Below are positions 1-11,916 of a DNA stretch of 64,000 nucleotides, piece by piece. Each line of letters starts with the position of its first letter. Within the stretch, counting starts at the first letter, position 1. The position numbers were made by a program, and so were the translations under genes. The DNA lies in contig NC_087389.1 of NCBI RefSeq assembly GCF_963675165.1, positions 1,646,001 to 1,710,000 of the forward strand. Direction: 5' to 3'. The stretch is from Halichondria panicea. Its lineage: Eukaryota; Porifera; Demospongiae; Suberitida; Halichondriidae. The notes beneath the pieces are model-generated. The model saw nothing but the letters and a program-made list of their open reading frames with translations. It did not search any database and was not told where the DNA came from.

Positions 1-1202
1 TGTTGTCGTAGCTTGGCTGACAGCTCAGTCTGAATGTGTCGCAGGGGATACAGGAAGATCAGCTTCTGCAGGTGGAATCAATTAGAATTACCCTTGCACG
101 TATGTAACGAGCAATAAGTCGAGAAAATTTGCGAATCGACAAATCGACAAATCGACAAATCAAAATCGAAGAGAACGGGTTAGTTTTTGTCGCATGGCAC
201 AGTTGAGCAATTTCAGCTAGAATATAATACTACACAATCAGCTTTACCATGTTCCTCGTACGGCTATGCCTCGAGGCATAATAATTATGAGCAAACCTTT
301 GCCTCCAGTAGTTCAGTGATGGCCTCGTGAGATCGGTACTCAACTGGCAGTAAGGAGGAGAGCTTTAACCCACGCACTCTACGAGACACCGTATCCTAGA
401 GACGAGCAGAGAGACAGATCGTTTAACCACTCAAATGCATCATTTACTCACCTCTCCAACTAGTGTGGTGAGGGCTTGCAACACAACGAGCAATGTCGGA
501 TGATGAGCTCCGTGTTCAAAGGTCGTTGCTATGGCACCAAACTCCACGACATCCTACGACACAGATCATGTGATCTCCTCATACTGAGTACAGAGAGAGT
601 TCTTACGTGTGCGATGGCTCTGGCCATGAAGCCGGCTAGATAGGTCTTGTACTGGGGGAGGGAGGTCTCATAGTCACCAGCTGACGACAGTACCTTCCCA
701 ACAGCCTGTGAGGAGTGTGAGGAGTGTGTGTAGGTGTGGGTAGGGGGAGGGCTACCTGTAGGAAGTGCTGTGCCGTTACCAGCTCCTCTGAGTGTAGCTG
801 TTTGATGAGGTCACTGATACGAGTGCGGTCATCCTCTGCAACAATGAGTCAGCAATTGATCCATGTTCATACATGTACAACTACATGTACCAGGTATACA
901 ACACTCCACTGGTTGTGGAAATGGAGACATAATTCCACACTCAATTTATACATGTACATGATTGAAATGAGGCTTGCATTTTGGTCTGGCCGTATAAAAC
1001 AAGTGATTGGGTTTTCACTAAAGCATAATGTTGTGCGTGCCTGTGTCTAGGATTACCTGACTTCCCGAGTGTCTTGGTGATGAGTAGGGTGGTGAGTGCG
1101 TCTCTGGGTACACTCGTTAGCTTCACAGCCGCTACACTACCCTCAAGGTCACGTGACTTGAGCAGCTGACCAATGAGAAGCTCCTGCAAACACACACCAT
1201 CA

Positions 1203-1264
<62 letters not shown>

Positions 1265-4200
1265 GTCAGTCACACTCACCACAGCTTTTTCATTTTCGTT
1301 CTTTACTGCTTTCTTTCCTGAGGCTCCGCCCTTCTTGCCAGTCTTAGCAGAGATATGTTTGACCTTGAGTGGCTCATTTCGCTCTAAGTGTGGGGGAAGG
1401 GGGACTTCTGCCAGCTCTGTTAGTGGGTGTGGTCTCTCTGGAGGGGGTGTGACCCACCCAGGGGGTGGTCCATAGTTAGACTGTATCCTGTATAAATATT
1501 TTACATGAAGTTACTGGTGTAATAAATGAGCTCACCCTTGCGGTGGTGGTGGTCTGAACCGTGGCCCAGTGTACGGGGCCATGGGAGGTCCTATTGGGGG
1601 AGGTGGGCCGTATAACCTTTGCCTGGAATTAGGGGGATGCATTGGACCAGGGGGAGGGGCATACATCTGAGGGGGTGGTGATGGCATAGACACAGCTAGT
1701 ACACACAGTGACAATCCTCACCATTGGTCTAGGGGGTATATTGGTGATGGGGTACATAGGTGGTCGGGGGTAGACTCTGGGGAGCATCATGTGTGGGGGG
1801 TAGCCAGGTCCAAACGGTCGAGGGGGCATTCCTGCTATTGGGTGAAGGGGGGCAGCAGAATCTGAGGGGTGGGTGGGAGATAAACATTAACCTGACAAAC
1901 TCATGGTTTGATGGCTAACTTGGTTGGTCCTCATCGTCTGATGAGTCGTCCCTAGTACGAGGTAATCGTTCGACCTTCTTGACCTTGCTCTCACCACTCT
2001 CAGTCAGTGAGGTTGTGGAACCAGTAGAGTCATCGTCATGTGATGGTTGCCGTAACGATGGCTTGAGCCCTCCCAAAGAGGGACGAAGACTAACCTACAA
2101 GCACACAGGGTTAATAATAGCAGCAATCATTATGCAGGACTCACTGTGTCGCCAGTCTTTGCTTTGGGGAGTTTTCTGAGTGGTTTCTTTTCCACTTTGC
2201 TAGGCTCCGCCCCTTTGATCACGCCTCCATCTGCCTGAAGGAGTGGTGGTGGTGGTGGTGGTGTCGGAAATTCCATGGATATGGACTCTTGTGGTGAGAA
2301 CAAGTGTCTGCCATCCGGAGGGGACGTGAGGAACCCCTCGTCACCAGAGGGGGTACGCTGTGGCAGCACTGGGGGGTACTTGGAACCTGAGGTGGGCAAA
2401 AAAGTACGTGTAAACTTTTCATGTACTCATTGTAGAAATTCATCTCATATTCTGTACTGTACCTCTGAAAGGTGGCTGTTTAAATGGCTTCAATGGTGGA
2501 GGGGTGGGTTTGTCGTGGTACACCTCCTGTCGTATCTCATGGATGGGGCGTGGTCCAGGCTGACTTGAGAAGCGACGAGGCTGCCACTGTAGGAGGTCAT
2601 GTGATGTGTTATTATGTCAAGTGACAGCTTACCTTGTTAGCCCTGAGCTCGCGTAAATCCAACAGCATGAAGTGAATTCTCCGTGGGAGGTCAGGGTTAA
2701 AGGTCAGAGAGTGCATTCGCTCAAAATACTTGTCCATCCAACCCTAACGAGAGTGAGAGAGATTGTGTGTGTGTGTGTGTGCGTGCGTGCGTGTGTGTGT
2801 GTGTGTGTGTGCGTGTGTGCGTGTGTAAGAGAATACAATGAAACAGGTAATGAATACTGTTATTATAATGAAATAAGTCTTTAGTGCTGGATCACATGAT
2901 CTCCAGCCAATCAGCTTATCTGAAAGTAGCCAGGTGACCATGGATTAAATAACTTAATCCACACTTAAGTGTGCTTTAAGTTGTTAAGTGTGGATTAAGT
3001 TGGTTTGTTAATGCACACTTTTATCAAACAATCATAATACAAGCAGATTGAATCTGAATGTCATCATAATTATAATAATAATACAAGCAGATTGAATACG
3101 TACACAAGCAAAGCTGAAAAGTATTAGAAAGTTGAATGTTATTGTTTCGACTTGTTTCATGTGTACCGAATTGCTGACTTGACCATAGCATCACTTTTTC
3201 GTCTGGAGAAATAGGCTCAGCTTGCTTCGAAGATGTACGTACCTGTACCTAAGCCAGATCCATATAATCGTTTCATCAAAGGTGCTTCGAATATCATAGC
3301 GTTCCAAAAGAGCAAACCAGATACTCATTGCCATATAGTTTGCGCACAAAGTTCCCCATCCAGTAAGCCAGATCAACTGGAGGCATATCCAGTGTGGGAT
3401 CGGGACTGTTGGTCAGCAGGAAATAAGTCGAGAACATGCCCAGTCAGTCCAGATAGCTTTAGATCGTATCCCCTTCTCCTTTGCATCAGTTACTGGATCT
3501 ACAAACCTACTAAAACTTGCTATTACAGCTAGCTAGCCACCAGCAACTGATTTAAAATGTAAGCTGCCACGAGGCTAGAGCTCACGTGACAGCACTAAAT
3601 CCTTTAGAACACACCTAGCCAAGTCACGTGTTTTAATGCTGGTGCACTCGGATGGCCTCTCGGTTATGTAATGCACTCGGCTGCGCCTCGAGCACCACGT
3701 TAACCTCGAGGCCATCCTCGGCACGCAGATTAAAACACTTAATCTTGGCTAGGTGTGTTCTAAATAATACTTAGATCACATGATCTACATTTACTTTAGA
3801 TGAGTTTCAGCCAAGAAGGCTTATCAAATACGACCTCCTTTATTCCCAGAACGAGTAAGAAGAACTTCACATTCTAGGTGTCGAGTGGAAAAGGAGAATG
3901 TACAAAAAACCTACGATTTAGTTAAGCCAGCTCCAGACAAATACAACTGTATGATATGCTCCGGCCTACAAGAACGACCAGTACTGATGTCATGCTGCGG
4001 TCAACATTTCTGTAAGAGCTAGCTGTCTGAAGAAATGGTATGCAGAGCAAGGCAAAAATTGTCCTCATTGTCGAAACACAGGGGTGACGACGTATTTACT
4101 GAACAAAGAGCGTGTTCGAGATACTAATGAGCTTCTAGTGTACTGCACCAACAAGAGCAAAGGCTGTACATAGAAGGGGGAGTTGGGAAGCTTAGTCGGT

Positions 4201-6029
4201 CATGTGGAGTCAAATTGTGGGTTTACTGAAATCGATTGCCCTCAAAGTTGCAAAATGAAGTTACTGCGAGACAATATGAGCAATCATATACGAGATTGCT
4301 GTTTGTGTCGAGATTATAGCTGTGAGCATTGCCGGGAGAAGGGCACTTATCACACTATAACGGGAGAATGTGGGGAGTTTGGACCGTGTTTGGTGCATGG
4401 TAGAGGCCACTACAGCTGGTGTGGGCAATATCCAGTGCAGTGCCCTAACGAGTGCTCCAAGACTATCAAGAGAGGAGAGGTTCCCATCCATCGAGGGAGT
4501 TGTCCCCTTGAGCCCGTCGAATGTTCGTTCTCAGAGGTTGGGTGCTAGGAGCAACTGGTGAGGAGGGACCTTGACAACCACATGGCAACCAGTGACCATC
4601 AACACCTGCTACTCATGATGAAGGCTTTCAACGAACTGAAACAAGAGACTAAAAAAGAAACTGAACAACTAAGAGAAGAAATTAAGGCTCAAGAGAGAAG
4701 GGGTCCACAATATGAGGGTTCACAATATGGGAGTGATGCGAGTTATAACAATTTCTTTGACAGCAATGATGACTTAATTCCACCAATACCCAACTGCTGC
4801 TTTAATAACAATCTTACTTCTACTATGATGGTACTATAAACTGGATATTCATAGCTAGTACTAAGTCTACATGCAGTGCTAACAGTACAATCAGGAGTGT
4901 ATGAAGTCTTCATACACTCCTGGTATAATTTATTACAATGATGTTTTTTCCCCACCTTAGCTCTGGGCGTGTCCAGTTTACCCCCCACCGTGCTCAGAAA
5001 TGGACAGAGACACTCCATATTCTCAGTAATGTCTGCAATGCTGGCGCCACGACGACGCTCAAGCAGCTGCATTTAGAGGAGAGGGGTAGTCAATCAATGC
5101 ACACACACGCACAATGGTAAAGGAGTACCTCCTTGATGCAGCTGTGGATGATGGCCTCGTGCAGAACACCAATCTTGAACAGCTCCCCTGCATCAGTCAA
5201 TAATTATATTTACCGTACTCTATCGAAATTAGCCTATGCAGAAAATGTGTGTGTGTTTGAATGGGATTAAATAGCCACCACTTTTGAAAATTCTGGGAAC
5301 ATCCATGCAGCTGCATGAATCATGTACTCACCAACGAATCTGATGTTTCCGAGCATCTTCCTCTTGGCCATGCCCCTCTGTTCCTCCTCTTCTGAGCTGA
5401 GTCCATCTCTCCTCTCAAACGCTGTGTGGGAGTAGTGCTATGGGGGTCGCTAAGTAACCACACCACTTACAAGCTTTCCTGTTCCCAAACTCCTCCTGGC
5501 ACTTGTGCAGTAACAGCTTACGAAATGTCTGCAGTGGAGAATGGTCAACCATGCATGATTGTTGACACGTCACATGACTCACAGTGGATTGGCTGCCAGG
5601 CTCCTCAAAGTTTGGTACTAATTCGTTGAGTCTGCGGCACAGCTGTGCGTACATGTATGTGTAGTGGGGTCCCTCCAGGGCCTTCTCGTATACCTGTGTG
5701 AAGTGTGAGGGGTGTGTGAAGTGTGAGAGGGTGTGCTCACTAGTAGGATGACTCCTTTGAGAGCTTCTTTCGTGTGGACGGCTGGTAATTGAGTGAGTTC
5801 ATAGCTTAGCTTATCAAAGTTATCTGGAGTTATCTTATTGAGTATCCTGTACGGGGGAGAGACAGAGGTCACATGACATATCCCCAACCACACACACTCA
5901 CCCTCGTATTTTCCTGAAGAGTGTCTGCATGGGGTCTACGTTCTCCCTGGCTGTGGGGGGTACCCATCGTTGAGAGCTGGGGGTCACCACCCGACGATAT
6001 CGCACCTTCCCCTCACTATCCTCCGCCAC
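1..6029 (-). CDS. EIF4G2: eIF4G2/DAP5-type translation initiation factor, partial (runs off left edge)
   Basis: Scaffold protein of the eIF4G family, which binds eIF4A and eIF3 to promote cap-independent translation in the cytoplasm. Exons read on the minus strand, 5' to 3': 5902-6029, 5741-5846, 5583-5693, 5471-5528, 5332-5421, 5129-5187, 4956-5066, 2633-2743, 2463-2586, 2145-2386, 1920-2094, 1722-1861, 1536-1666, 1280-1487, 1057-1183, 756-835, 607-705, about 452-560, about 300-380, and 1-65. The 5902-4956 and 2633 exons give a MIF4G domain (ILNKITPDNFDKL, MYAQLCRRLNELVPNFEEP, GELFKIGVLHEAIIHSCIKE, WMDKYFERMHSL). A Pro/Gly/Met-rich linker follows at 1536-2386, then an MA3 domain (SELLIGQLLKSRDLEGSVAA). 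The order MIF4G-linker-MA3 and the wording fit DAP5 better than eIF4G1. The 5' end is unresolved; 6272-6330 may hold another exon. Most junctions obey GT-AG. The 2.2-kb intron 2744-4955 hosts an antisense RING/TRAF pseudogene. Confidence 0.85.
1201..1264. repeat. (CACG)n/(CA)n microsatellite
   Basis: About nine ACGC units run into a pure CA tract inside an eIF4G2 intron, close to the donor of exon 1280-1487. It generates spurious Cys/Val and His/Thr reading frames on the two strands. Confidence 0.95.
2763..2824. repeat. (TG)n microsatellite with CG interruptions
   Basis: TG dinucleotide tract with TGCG interruptions, lying just upstream (gene sense) of the eIF4G2 exon 2633-2743, in the intron. 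Confidence 0.95.
2951..3001. repeat. Perfect 18-bp inverted repeat (hairpin)
   Basis: Arms 2951-2968 and 2984-3001 (AACTTAATCCACACTTAA and its complement) are separated by 15 bases. It lies in the large eIF4G2 intron. Probably a small fold-back element; no function is implied. Confidence 0.7.
3603..3764. mobile_element. Short inverted-repeat element (MITE-like), 162 bp
   Basis: Ends TTTAGAACACACCTAGCCAAG-like at 3603 and the complement ending TTCTAAA at 3764 pair over about 30 bp. The centre is also foldable. No clear target duplication was seen. It sits directly upstream of the RING/TRAF pseudogene, inside the eIF4G2 intron. Confidence 0.6.
3773..3786. promoter_or_regulatory. 14-bp palindrome AGATCACATGATCT upstream of RING/TRAF pseudogene
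   Basis: Perfect palindrome also found before the two intact plus-strand paralogues (10198-10211 and 13066-13079). Its core TCACATGA resembles an E-box/M-box for bHLH-zip factors; that reading is inference. Confidence 0.45.
3800..4840 (+). pseudogene. RING/TRAF-type zinc-finger gene, decayed copy (paralogue 1)
   Basis: It aligns over its length with the intact paralogues at 10236 and 13093: CRVEKE, the RING start [22 protein letters not shown], the conserved [16 protein letters not shown] block, and the C-terminal coiled coil. Lesions seen: the N-terminal frame no longer joins the conserved CRVEK frame; a 4-base AGCT duplication after the sixth RING ligand near 4018; TGG to TAG at 4171-4173; CAG to TAG at 4546-4548. 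The longest open stretches are 4183-4548 and 4558-4839. It lies antisense in an eIF4G2 intron and has no introns of its own. A transcript could still exist, but not the full protein. Confidence 0.85.
4892..4922. repeat. Perfect 15-bp-stem palindrome just after pseudogene
   Basis: Arms CAGGAGTGTATGAAG and its complement are separated by one base. It lies between the RING/TRAF pseudogene end and the next eIF4G2 exon. It could act in RNA as a hairpin, or be a small fold-back repeat. Confidence 0.6.
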
Positions 6030-7100
6030 CTTGACAACCACACACACGACCAACAACGCTATCTACGGGTTAACTGAAGGAGTGGGGTAGGGTAACGGTG
6101 GTGTGTGCATATAGTTATGTCGTCACAACTACATATTCATACAGTCATAGTGAGGCTTGTGATCAGTGGTAGGCTTGTAAGCTACACCCCCCTGCCTTGT
6201 CTCATACTATGAGTCATAGAGGCTATCCATCAACCTTCCGACATGATCTTATTATAGTACACACAAACTCACAGGCTGGAGGGATCTTGGAGGAGGTATC
6301 AGAGCATCAAACCATGGAAACAGATCAGTACCAGCAGACAAGCTTTGGGGATTGAGCAACAACACCACGTGCGAGTGGGTAATGATCATCAACCTTAGAA
6401 CTAGAATTTGTAGTGGGCGTGGTCAGCACCAAAAGACTGAGGCCACGCCCATAATTATACTCAGACATTGACAATGTTAACTGTGTACACTAATAACTAC
6501 ATACCCAGGTGGATCAATAATAATTTATGTTGCATGCTTGTGAGTGTACCATTGTAGTCTTAAATTTGCCTATAAGATAAAATTCACTCCAACATGTAGC
6601 AACAATTGAACCAGGCAAAAAAATTTAAAATGATGAGTGATTAATGAATGAAACATCAGTCATCTTTGTTCATGGTACATATATCCTCTCCGTATGAGCA
6701 CTTTTAGCCTCAGCACCAGCCGATTATTTGCTGCCGGCATCTTTCTGTGATAGAGTAAGACAAAGACTCATAACAAGCAAAACAAAACTATTCCCAAGGC
6801 TTTGATATGACTTGATATCTGAATACACAAGCACAAAAGCTCTTCTGTTAATTAACAGTGCAGAATATAATTCGTACCGTGCCTTCACAGAATACAAGAG
6901 TCACCATCTCTGAAAGTTGTGAATGATCTTGGCCACTGAGTTAACGTCCGAATCTCTTCTCTGGGGGTGTGGTCATCTCTATATACGAACCTGCAAGGGT
7001 GTGGGGATTGGTGTAATTTAGACAGCCAGTACTTTTAGTGTAGGGAGACTACTATATAATGTAAAATGCAAACTGAAAGATGGATCCAGTACGTAGCTCC
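6030..7100. other. Intergenic or unresolved 5' region of eIF4G2
   Basis: No ORF of note. A possible short exon (PWFDALIPPPRS on the minus strand, about 6272-6330) ends in a GTGAG donor. The whole stretch recurs in diverged form at about 16060-17180, so it was part of the segmental duplication. Confidence 0.5.
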
Positions 7101-7119
7101 TAGATATGTGCAGTACACA

Positions 7120-8165
7120 GTCCACTCACCACAGCCTTAACAATTGAGCACAATCTCAGTGTCTGTATATCCAGCTGGGTAGACTACCCCCTGGACAATC
7201 TACCAGGAAAATACGTGGCATCTGAGTGATGTACTGCCACACCTACGTACACCATGTACAAGTAACCACATCAAAGACACTGCCACCATATTGAAGGACT
7301 TGCCTTAATTGGTTTCCCAAGCAATGGGGGGCCACACTGCAGACCTTCTTTGAATGCGTAGAGTGTTGACAAGGGAGATCTTGCCTGCCTTGGGGTAACC
7401 AATGAAACCAACACCAATCTGTTTCAATTTTATCTTCGTGGAGCTGTCGAGAAGAACAGTACACAAATTGTTAGAGTACGTGGAGAGTGTGTAACGTAAT
7501 GAAGGGTTGGGCTAGCTAAAAATGCACTCTCACACAGAAAACTGCACCAAACGTTTTCTTGACCATTCGTCACACACTTTATGATTATGTTCTTTAAACG
7601 TACCTTGGCGAACTGCGTTAGGAGGTGGATGAGAGACCTTTTACCAAACGAGTTGGTGAGACTGGCATGGAACGCAAGAGTCGGGTAGTCAGATAACAGT
7701 ATACCGAGATCATCGAGTCTGCAATTAGGGGTACATCAATTCCCAACCATTACTTTCCAACCACACCTAGTGTGTGACAAAATCACTACTAAAATTCAGT
7801 GATACAATAAATAATGTCGTACATCACATGTACCATAAAGTACAGGTTCTGTAAACCAACTTATGGTAAAGTGATCACATTTGATATAGTCCAACAGCGA
7901 ATCCAAATGGAGTGGTACAAGCTGCGTTTGAAATTAGGGAAGGACATAAATATTTAGGATCCATTGGCAAGTGTAGCGTCTCTTTGAACAACTTGGTTAC
8001 AATGATTAGTTGGCCTCACAACTGGCTACTCACTCACCGTCACCCAGGTGGGTACAAGGTTACACTTTAAGTGTTGAGCAGGAGGATGACGTGTTTGTGA
8101 GACTTCTCCTTCCTCAGGTAGGACTTAATGTGTTTGGAGCGAGTGCCCACACCTAGCACCTGCAT
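7120..8165 (-). pseudogene. GNL2: GNL2/NOG2 nucleolar GTPase fragment, copy 1
   Basis: Minus-strand exons match the circularly permuted YlqF/NOG2 GTPase used in 60S subunit maturation. The piece at 8040-8160 gives [20 protein letters not shown]. Exon 7604-7718 gives LSDYPTLAFHASLTNSFGK. The piece at 7300-7390 gives a G1-like VGFIGYPKAGK followed by NTLR, and the piece at 7125-7225 gives RIFLVDCPG (the G3 region). Damage is clear: a stop in the LLNKCDL-equivalent region near 8070, small indels after NTLR, an extra G in the CCAGGGGGT run near 7190, and a short insertion before the AVV-equivalent. Introns are retained, so this is not a processed copy. Only the middle of the protein is present. 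Confidence 0.8.
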
Positions 8166-8201
8166 GGGGGCAAAAAATTGTAACACTCCATGGACAAGTT
8201 G

Positions 8202-8345
8202 CATTCCAAGTAAGCAAAACTAGGCATAACTCGAGAACGAAGCATTATTTTGCAAATCATCGAATTAAAATCCAAGAAAACATGAAGTTGCTCGATGGAA
8301 ATGAGTTATGACTAGAGCGGTAAAAATGTGCGTGCTTTGATCCAC
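8202..8345. repeat. Dispersed repeat shared with 46050-46110
   Basis: TTCCAAGTAAGCAAAACTAG followed by GCATAACTCGAGAACGAAGC recurs at 46050-46110. The 8280-8335 part (GAGTTATGACTAGAGCGGTA) also recurs near 18668. Type unknown. Confidence 0.65.
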
Positions 8346-8855
8346 CCACTTAATTGATAAACAAAGCAATAGTGCACATGACTATTTTTGACGTTTGGAT
8401 TCTTGTGGGAGCGTGACATTCACGCACGCACTGGGATAACTCTCAACCCGGCAGCTTGTCACTACCTTTTCCCAGAGGGGAGAAAGGTAGTGGTTTCCAG
8501 TCTATAGTACACGTGGGTGTCTGCGCATGCGAAGAAGATAAATGTGCCTGTGTCCATGGTAATAGCTGTTGATTGTGCATGCAGACTTGCCAAGCCGGAT
8601 AATCTAGGTTCCGAGGTTCTACGATACCCAATTCTATTTTACATGTTCACATTAGCTTTGGGGCCTCTGATGACCACCGACCCACCACCCTTCCTTACGT
8701 AGTGGTAAAGGAACAATGAGTGTAGAAGCACATGACTTGTGAATTATCCTCCCTCTCCAGGACAGTTATGACCATGTTTTTCTTTGAGAATAAAACATTT
8801 CAATACAAACAGAGTATTAATAGTTATACTTGATTTAAACACATCATTAGATACA

Positions 8856-9617
8856 TAGACTCGCAAGCCACTCCCTTTTCTCTGATTGGACGGGGGCGGG
8901 AGAAAAGGGACTGGTGACTCTGGGCTACAGTTTCTGTCTCTACCAGAATTTGGGTAGAGATTATTCATTGATTTTTCCACGTGATCCAAAATTGCATGAG
9001 GTTAAGTAGAATTGCGTAGCCTGCAAAAGTGATCGCGGGCTTCTTAGCTACAGTTTAAGAATGGATGCTAGTGCTAGAAAAGAGAAGATGATGGAGTAAT
9101 AAAATCATCAGGCATTCAGCTAGGATATAGTCATTTAAGACACCAGCAGAGATTAGCTTGTTTTAGTTTTACGTGATGAGAACTGGCAGCCGAAAGTCAT
9201 TGGTTGCCTAAAGCTTTTAATAACCTGTACAATACAAGACAGATAATGGCAGAGGGCAGCAGTTGAATTGAGAGTAGTCAGACTTGTACAAGCTGTCTTA
9301 AATCGCTGCCACTCCTCGGTTCAAAGAAGGACTGCCAAGATTTCTACGTTTATCAGCTGTTCCATGCTAATCGACAAGTTGTGGCACAACAGACACTGGT
9401 ACAAGGATCTATAATATCAAAAGGCTGGCTAGATAGATCTGTATACTTGTCTTCTGTGTGTCTTTAGCTTTGGACGCATCAGAATAAATTAGATAATTTG
9501 CACGTGACATTAATATTTAATAGCATTCCTGATTTACACAAGCTGTAGCCCAGAGTCACCAGTCCCTTTTCTCCCGCCCCCGTCCAATCAGAGAAAAGGA
9601 AGTGGCTTGCGAGTCTA
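8856..9617. mobile_element. Non-autonomous inverted-repeat transposon, 10-bp TSD (MULE-like)
   Basis: Terminal inverted repeats of about 75 bp begin TAGACTCGCAAGCCACT at 8856 and end with the complement at 9617. They are flanked by perfect 10-bp direct repeats ATTAGATACA (8846-8855 and 9618-9627). The interior has no coding capacity. A 9-10-bp duplication with long TIRs is the habit of Mutator-like elements; the superfamily call is inference. It lies between the GNL2 fragment and the next RING/TRAF gene. Confidence 0.85.
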
Positions 9618-9753
9618 ATTAGATACATAGCCGGCCTCTCAAAGTATAAGGTCTGAAAACAGGCCCCATAAAAAATATAGTGGGGGTACTTAGAACATAG
9701 GGGGGATATACGACGCTACCAAAATGACTCTAAATGAGCCACGACTATCAATA

Positions 9754-9970
9754 ATTACCCGAGGCCATGCCGCAGCCAGCGGGTATAGTAGTCGTCTAGT
9801 TTGTCTGTTTGTAATGTGTGAGTCTGCTTACCTCGATGTCATACAAATGTAGTACTGCGTTTACAGCATGTATAGCCTTCACACAATAAGTTATGAGTTT
9901 TAATAGTGACAGATTTTGATGTTAAAGCTTCGTTGTCGAGCAAAAGCTAAGAAGCTTGAACTTGCACGAC
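9754..9970 (+). repeat. Dispersed repeat A, copy 1
   Basis: Contains CCCGAGGC..GGGTATAGTAG, a GTTTGTCTGTTTG stretch and TTTTGATGTTAAAGCTTCGT. The same block appears at 11917-12320, 32531-32900 and, inverted, at 14940-15125. No ORF. Confidence 0.75.
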
Positions 9971-10197
9971 TCTACAAACGCGGAGTTTTCTGTATCTGAA
10001 CATATTTGCTGACTCAGCTAAAATTGCCAATCAATTGCCAATTAGACTAAATGCTCCTGCATGTCGTACCAACACAAAAGCTTTCAACCACGTGGACAAT
10101 AATGCGTGAGTAGGTGTTTGCTATGAATTTGGTTGCAAGCTGATGGCCTAAGCCTAATGAATACTGTTACTAATAGTGTGCTTACCAAATAAGGCTC

Positions 10198-10211
10198 AGA
10201 TCACATGATCT
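10198..10211. promoter_or_regulatory. Palindrome AGATCACATGATCT, 24 bp before start of RING/TRAF gene
   Basis: Embedded in a longer stretch (ACCAAATAAGGCTC plus palindrome) identical to that before the gene at 13093. Conservation across paralogues makes it a candidate core promoter or transcription-factor site. Confidence 0.5.
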
Positions 10212-10235
10212 ATATCAGATGAGTTTTCAGTCAAG

Positions 10236-11234
10236 ATGTCGTATTCTTTGGAACCGAGTCGTCATGCGCGTAATCTATCACAAGGCCAATTTTATACTAA
10301 AATATCAAGGTGTCGAGTGGAAAAGGAGATAGTAAGGAAAACCTACGATTTAGTTAAGCCAGCTCCAGACAAATACAACTGTATGATATGCTCTGGCCTA
10401 CTACTACAACCAGTACTGATGTCATGCTGTGGTCAACACTTCTGTGAGAGCTGTCTGAAGAAATGGTATGCAGAGCAAGGAAACAAGTGTCCTCATTGTC
10501 GAAACACAGGTGTGACCTACTTACTGAACAAAGAACGTGTTCGAGATATTAATGAGCTTCTAGTGTACTGCTCCAACAAGAGCAAAGGCTGTATATGGGA
10601 GGATGAGTTGGGAAGCTTGGACGGCCATGTGGAGTCAAATTGTGGATTTGTTGAGATCGATTGCCCTAAGGGTTGCAAAATAAAGTTACTGCGAGACAAA
10701 ATGAGCGATCATATACGAGATAGCTGCTTGTGTCGAGACTACAGCTGTGAGCACTGCCAGAAGAAGGGTACCTATCACACCATAACGGGAGAATGTGGAG
10801 AGTTTGGACCGTGTTGGAAGCATGGGAAAGGCCACTATAGTACGTGTCAGCAATATCCAGTGCAGTGCCCTAACGAGTGCTCCAAAACTATCAAGAGAGG
10901 AGAGGTTTCCATCCATCGAGAGAGTTGTCCCCTTGAGCACGTCGAATGTTCATTCTTGGAGGTTGGGTGTCAGGAGCAGCTGGTGAGGAGGGACCTTGAC
11001 AACCACATGGCAACCAGCGATCATCAACACCTGCTACTCATGATGAAGGCTTTTAAAGAACTGAAACAAGAGACTAAACAACTTAGAGACGAAGTGAAAT
11101 CTCAGAGGAGAAAGATCCCTGATAGTGATTACCCTGAGTACTCTAAGCAAGTGGACTATTCATGTCTTCTTTCGGGAGATATTATTCGGTGCTGTTTTTA
11201 TAAACAATCTTCAACAAACAAAGTTCCTATATAG
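10236..11234 (+). CDS. RING finger / TRAF-type zinc-finger protein (paralogue 2), intact
   Basis: 332 residues in one exon. The RING finger spans residues 49-88 with ligands C49, C52, C65, H68, C70, C73, C85 and C88, as in C3HC4 ubiquitin ligases. Cys/His-rich TRAF-type zinc fingers follow at about 110-260. They include the family-specific stretch [20 protein letters not shown] at 166-185. A charged heptad-like segment ([20 protein letters not shown]) at about 266-285 should form a coiled coil. No MATH/TRAF-C domain is present, so it is shorter than classical TRAFs. Likely a cytoplasmic E3 ligase or adaptor; substrates are unknown. The start at 10236 is supported by the palindrome just upstream. 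The tail carries a Cys-Cys-Phe motif (RCCFYKQ) shared with the paralogues. Confidence 0.88.
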   Translation: MSYSLEPSRHARNLSQGQFYTKISRCRVEKEIVRKTYDLVKPAPDKYNCMICSGLLLQPVLMSCCGQHFCESCLKKWYAEQGNKCPHCRNTGVTYLLNKERVRDINELLVYCSNKSKGCIWEDELGSLDGHVESNCGFVEIDCPKGCKIKLLRDKMSDHIRDSCLCRDYSCEHCQKKGTYHTITGECGEFGPCWKHGKGHYSTCQQYPVQCPNECSKTIKRGEVSIHRESCPLEHVECSFLEVGCQEQLVRRDLDNHMATSDHQHLLLMMKAFKELKQETKQLRDEVKSQRRKIPDSDYPEYSKQVDYSCLLSGDIIRCCFYKQSSTNKVPI

Positions 11235-11916
11235 TTCCTAGTTGTATGATGATTAGAAATACACCTATGTATACATGACTGTAATTATAGTACACACTTT
11301 TTGATCCAAATTAACGCTTACTCATAACTAATTACAGTACAGTTACGGACAGTCTCTCAAAGTAAGCTCTGAAAACAGGCCCACAAAAGTAAATTGTCCT
11401 GCGGGGGGGGGGGGGGGGCACACAATAGTACGTGTGAGCTCTGTGAGTGCTATATACAGTGACAGCATTCCTTGTAGTCACACTGTACTGAATGTACCTC
11501 TGAAAAGTTGCTGGCTTTAGTAGTGGGGAGGAGGGCTTGTCGTGGTACACCCTGTCGTACCTTATGGTTGGGGCGTGATCCAGGCTGACTCGAGAAGTGA
11601 CGAGGCTTCTACTGTAGGAGGTCATGTGGTGTGTTGTGATGTCAAGTGACAGCTTATAGTACCTTGTTAGCCCCGAGCTCGCGTAAATCCAGCATGAAGT
11701 GAATTCTCCGTGGGAGGTCAGGGTTCAACATCAGAGAGTGCAAAATACTTGTCCATCCAACCCTATAGAAAGAGTGCGCGCGCATGAATAACCATGACAC
11801 ATGTAATGAATACTGAACACTTTAGTCTATTTGACTGAGTTGGGCCATTATAATGTTGTCATAACTTCACTCAATTTGATGGATTCCTTGAAAGCACTTC
11901 TATCTATAATTATCCA

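Noticed and set aside
941-1475. ORFs of 100-113 codons on both strands rich in Cys/Val or His/Thr
   Set aside because: They read through the CA/CACG microsatellite and overlap a real eIF4G2 exon in another frame.
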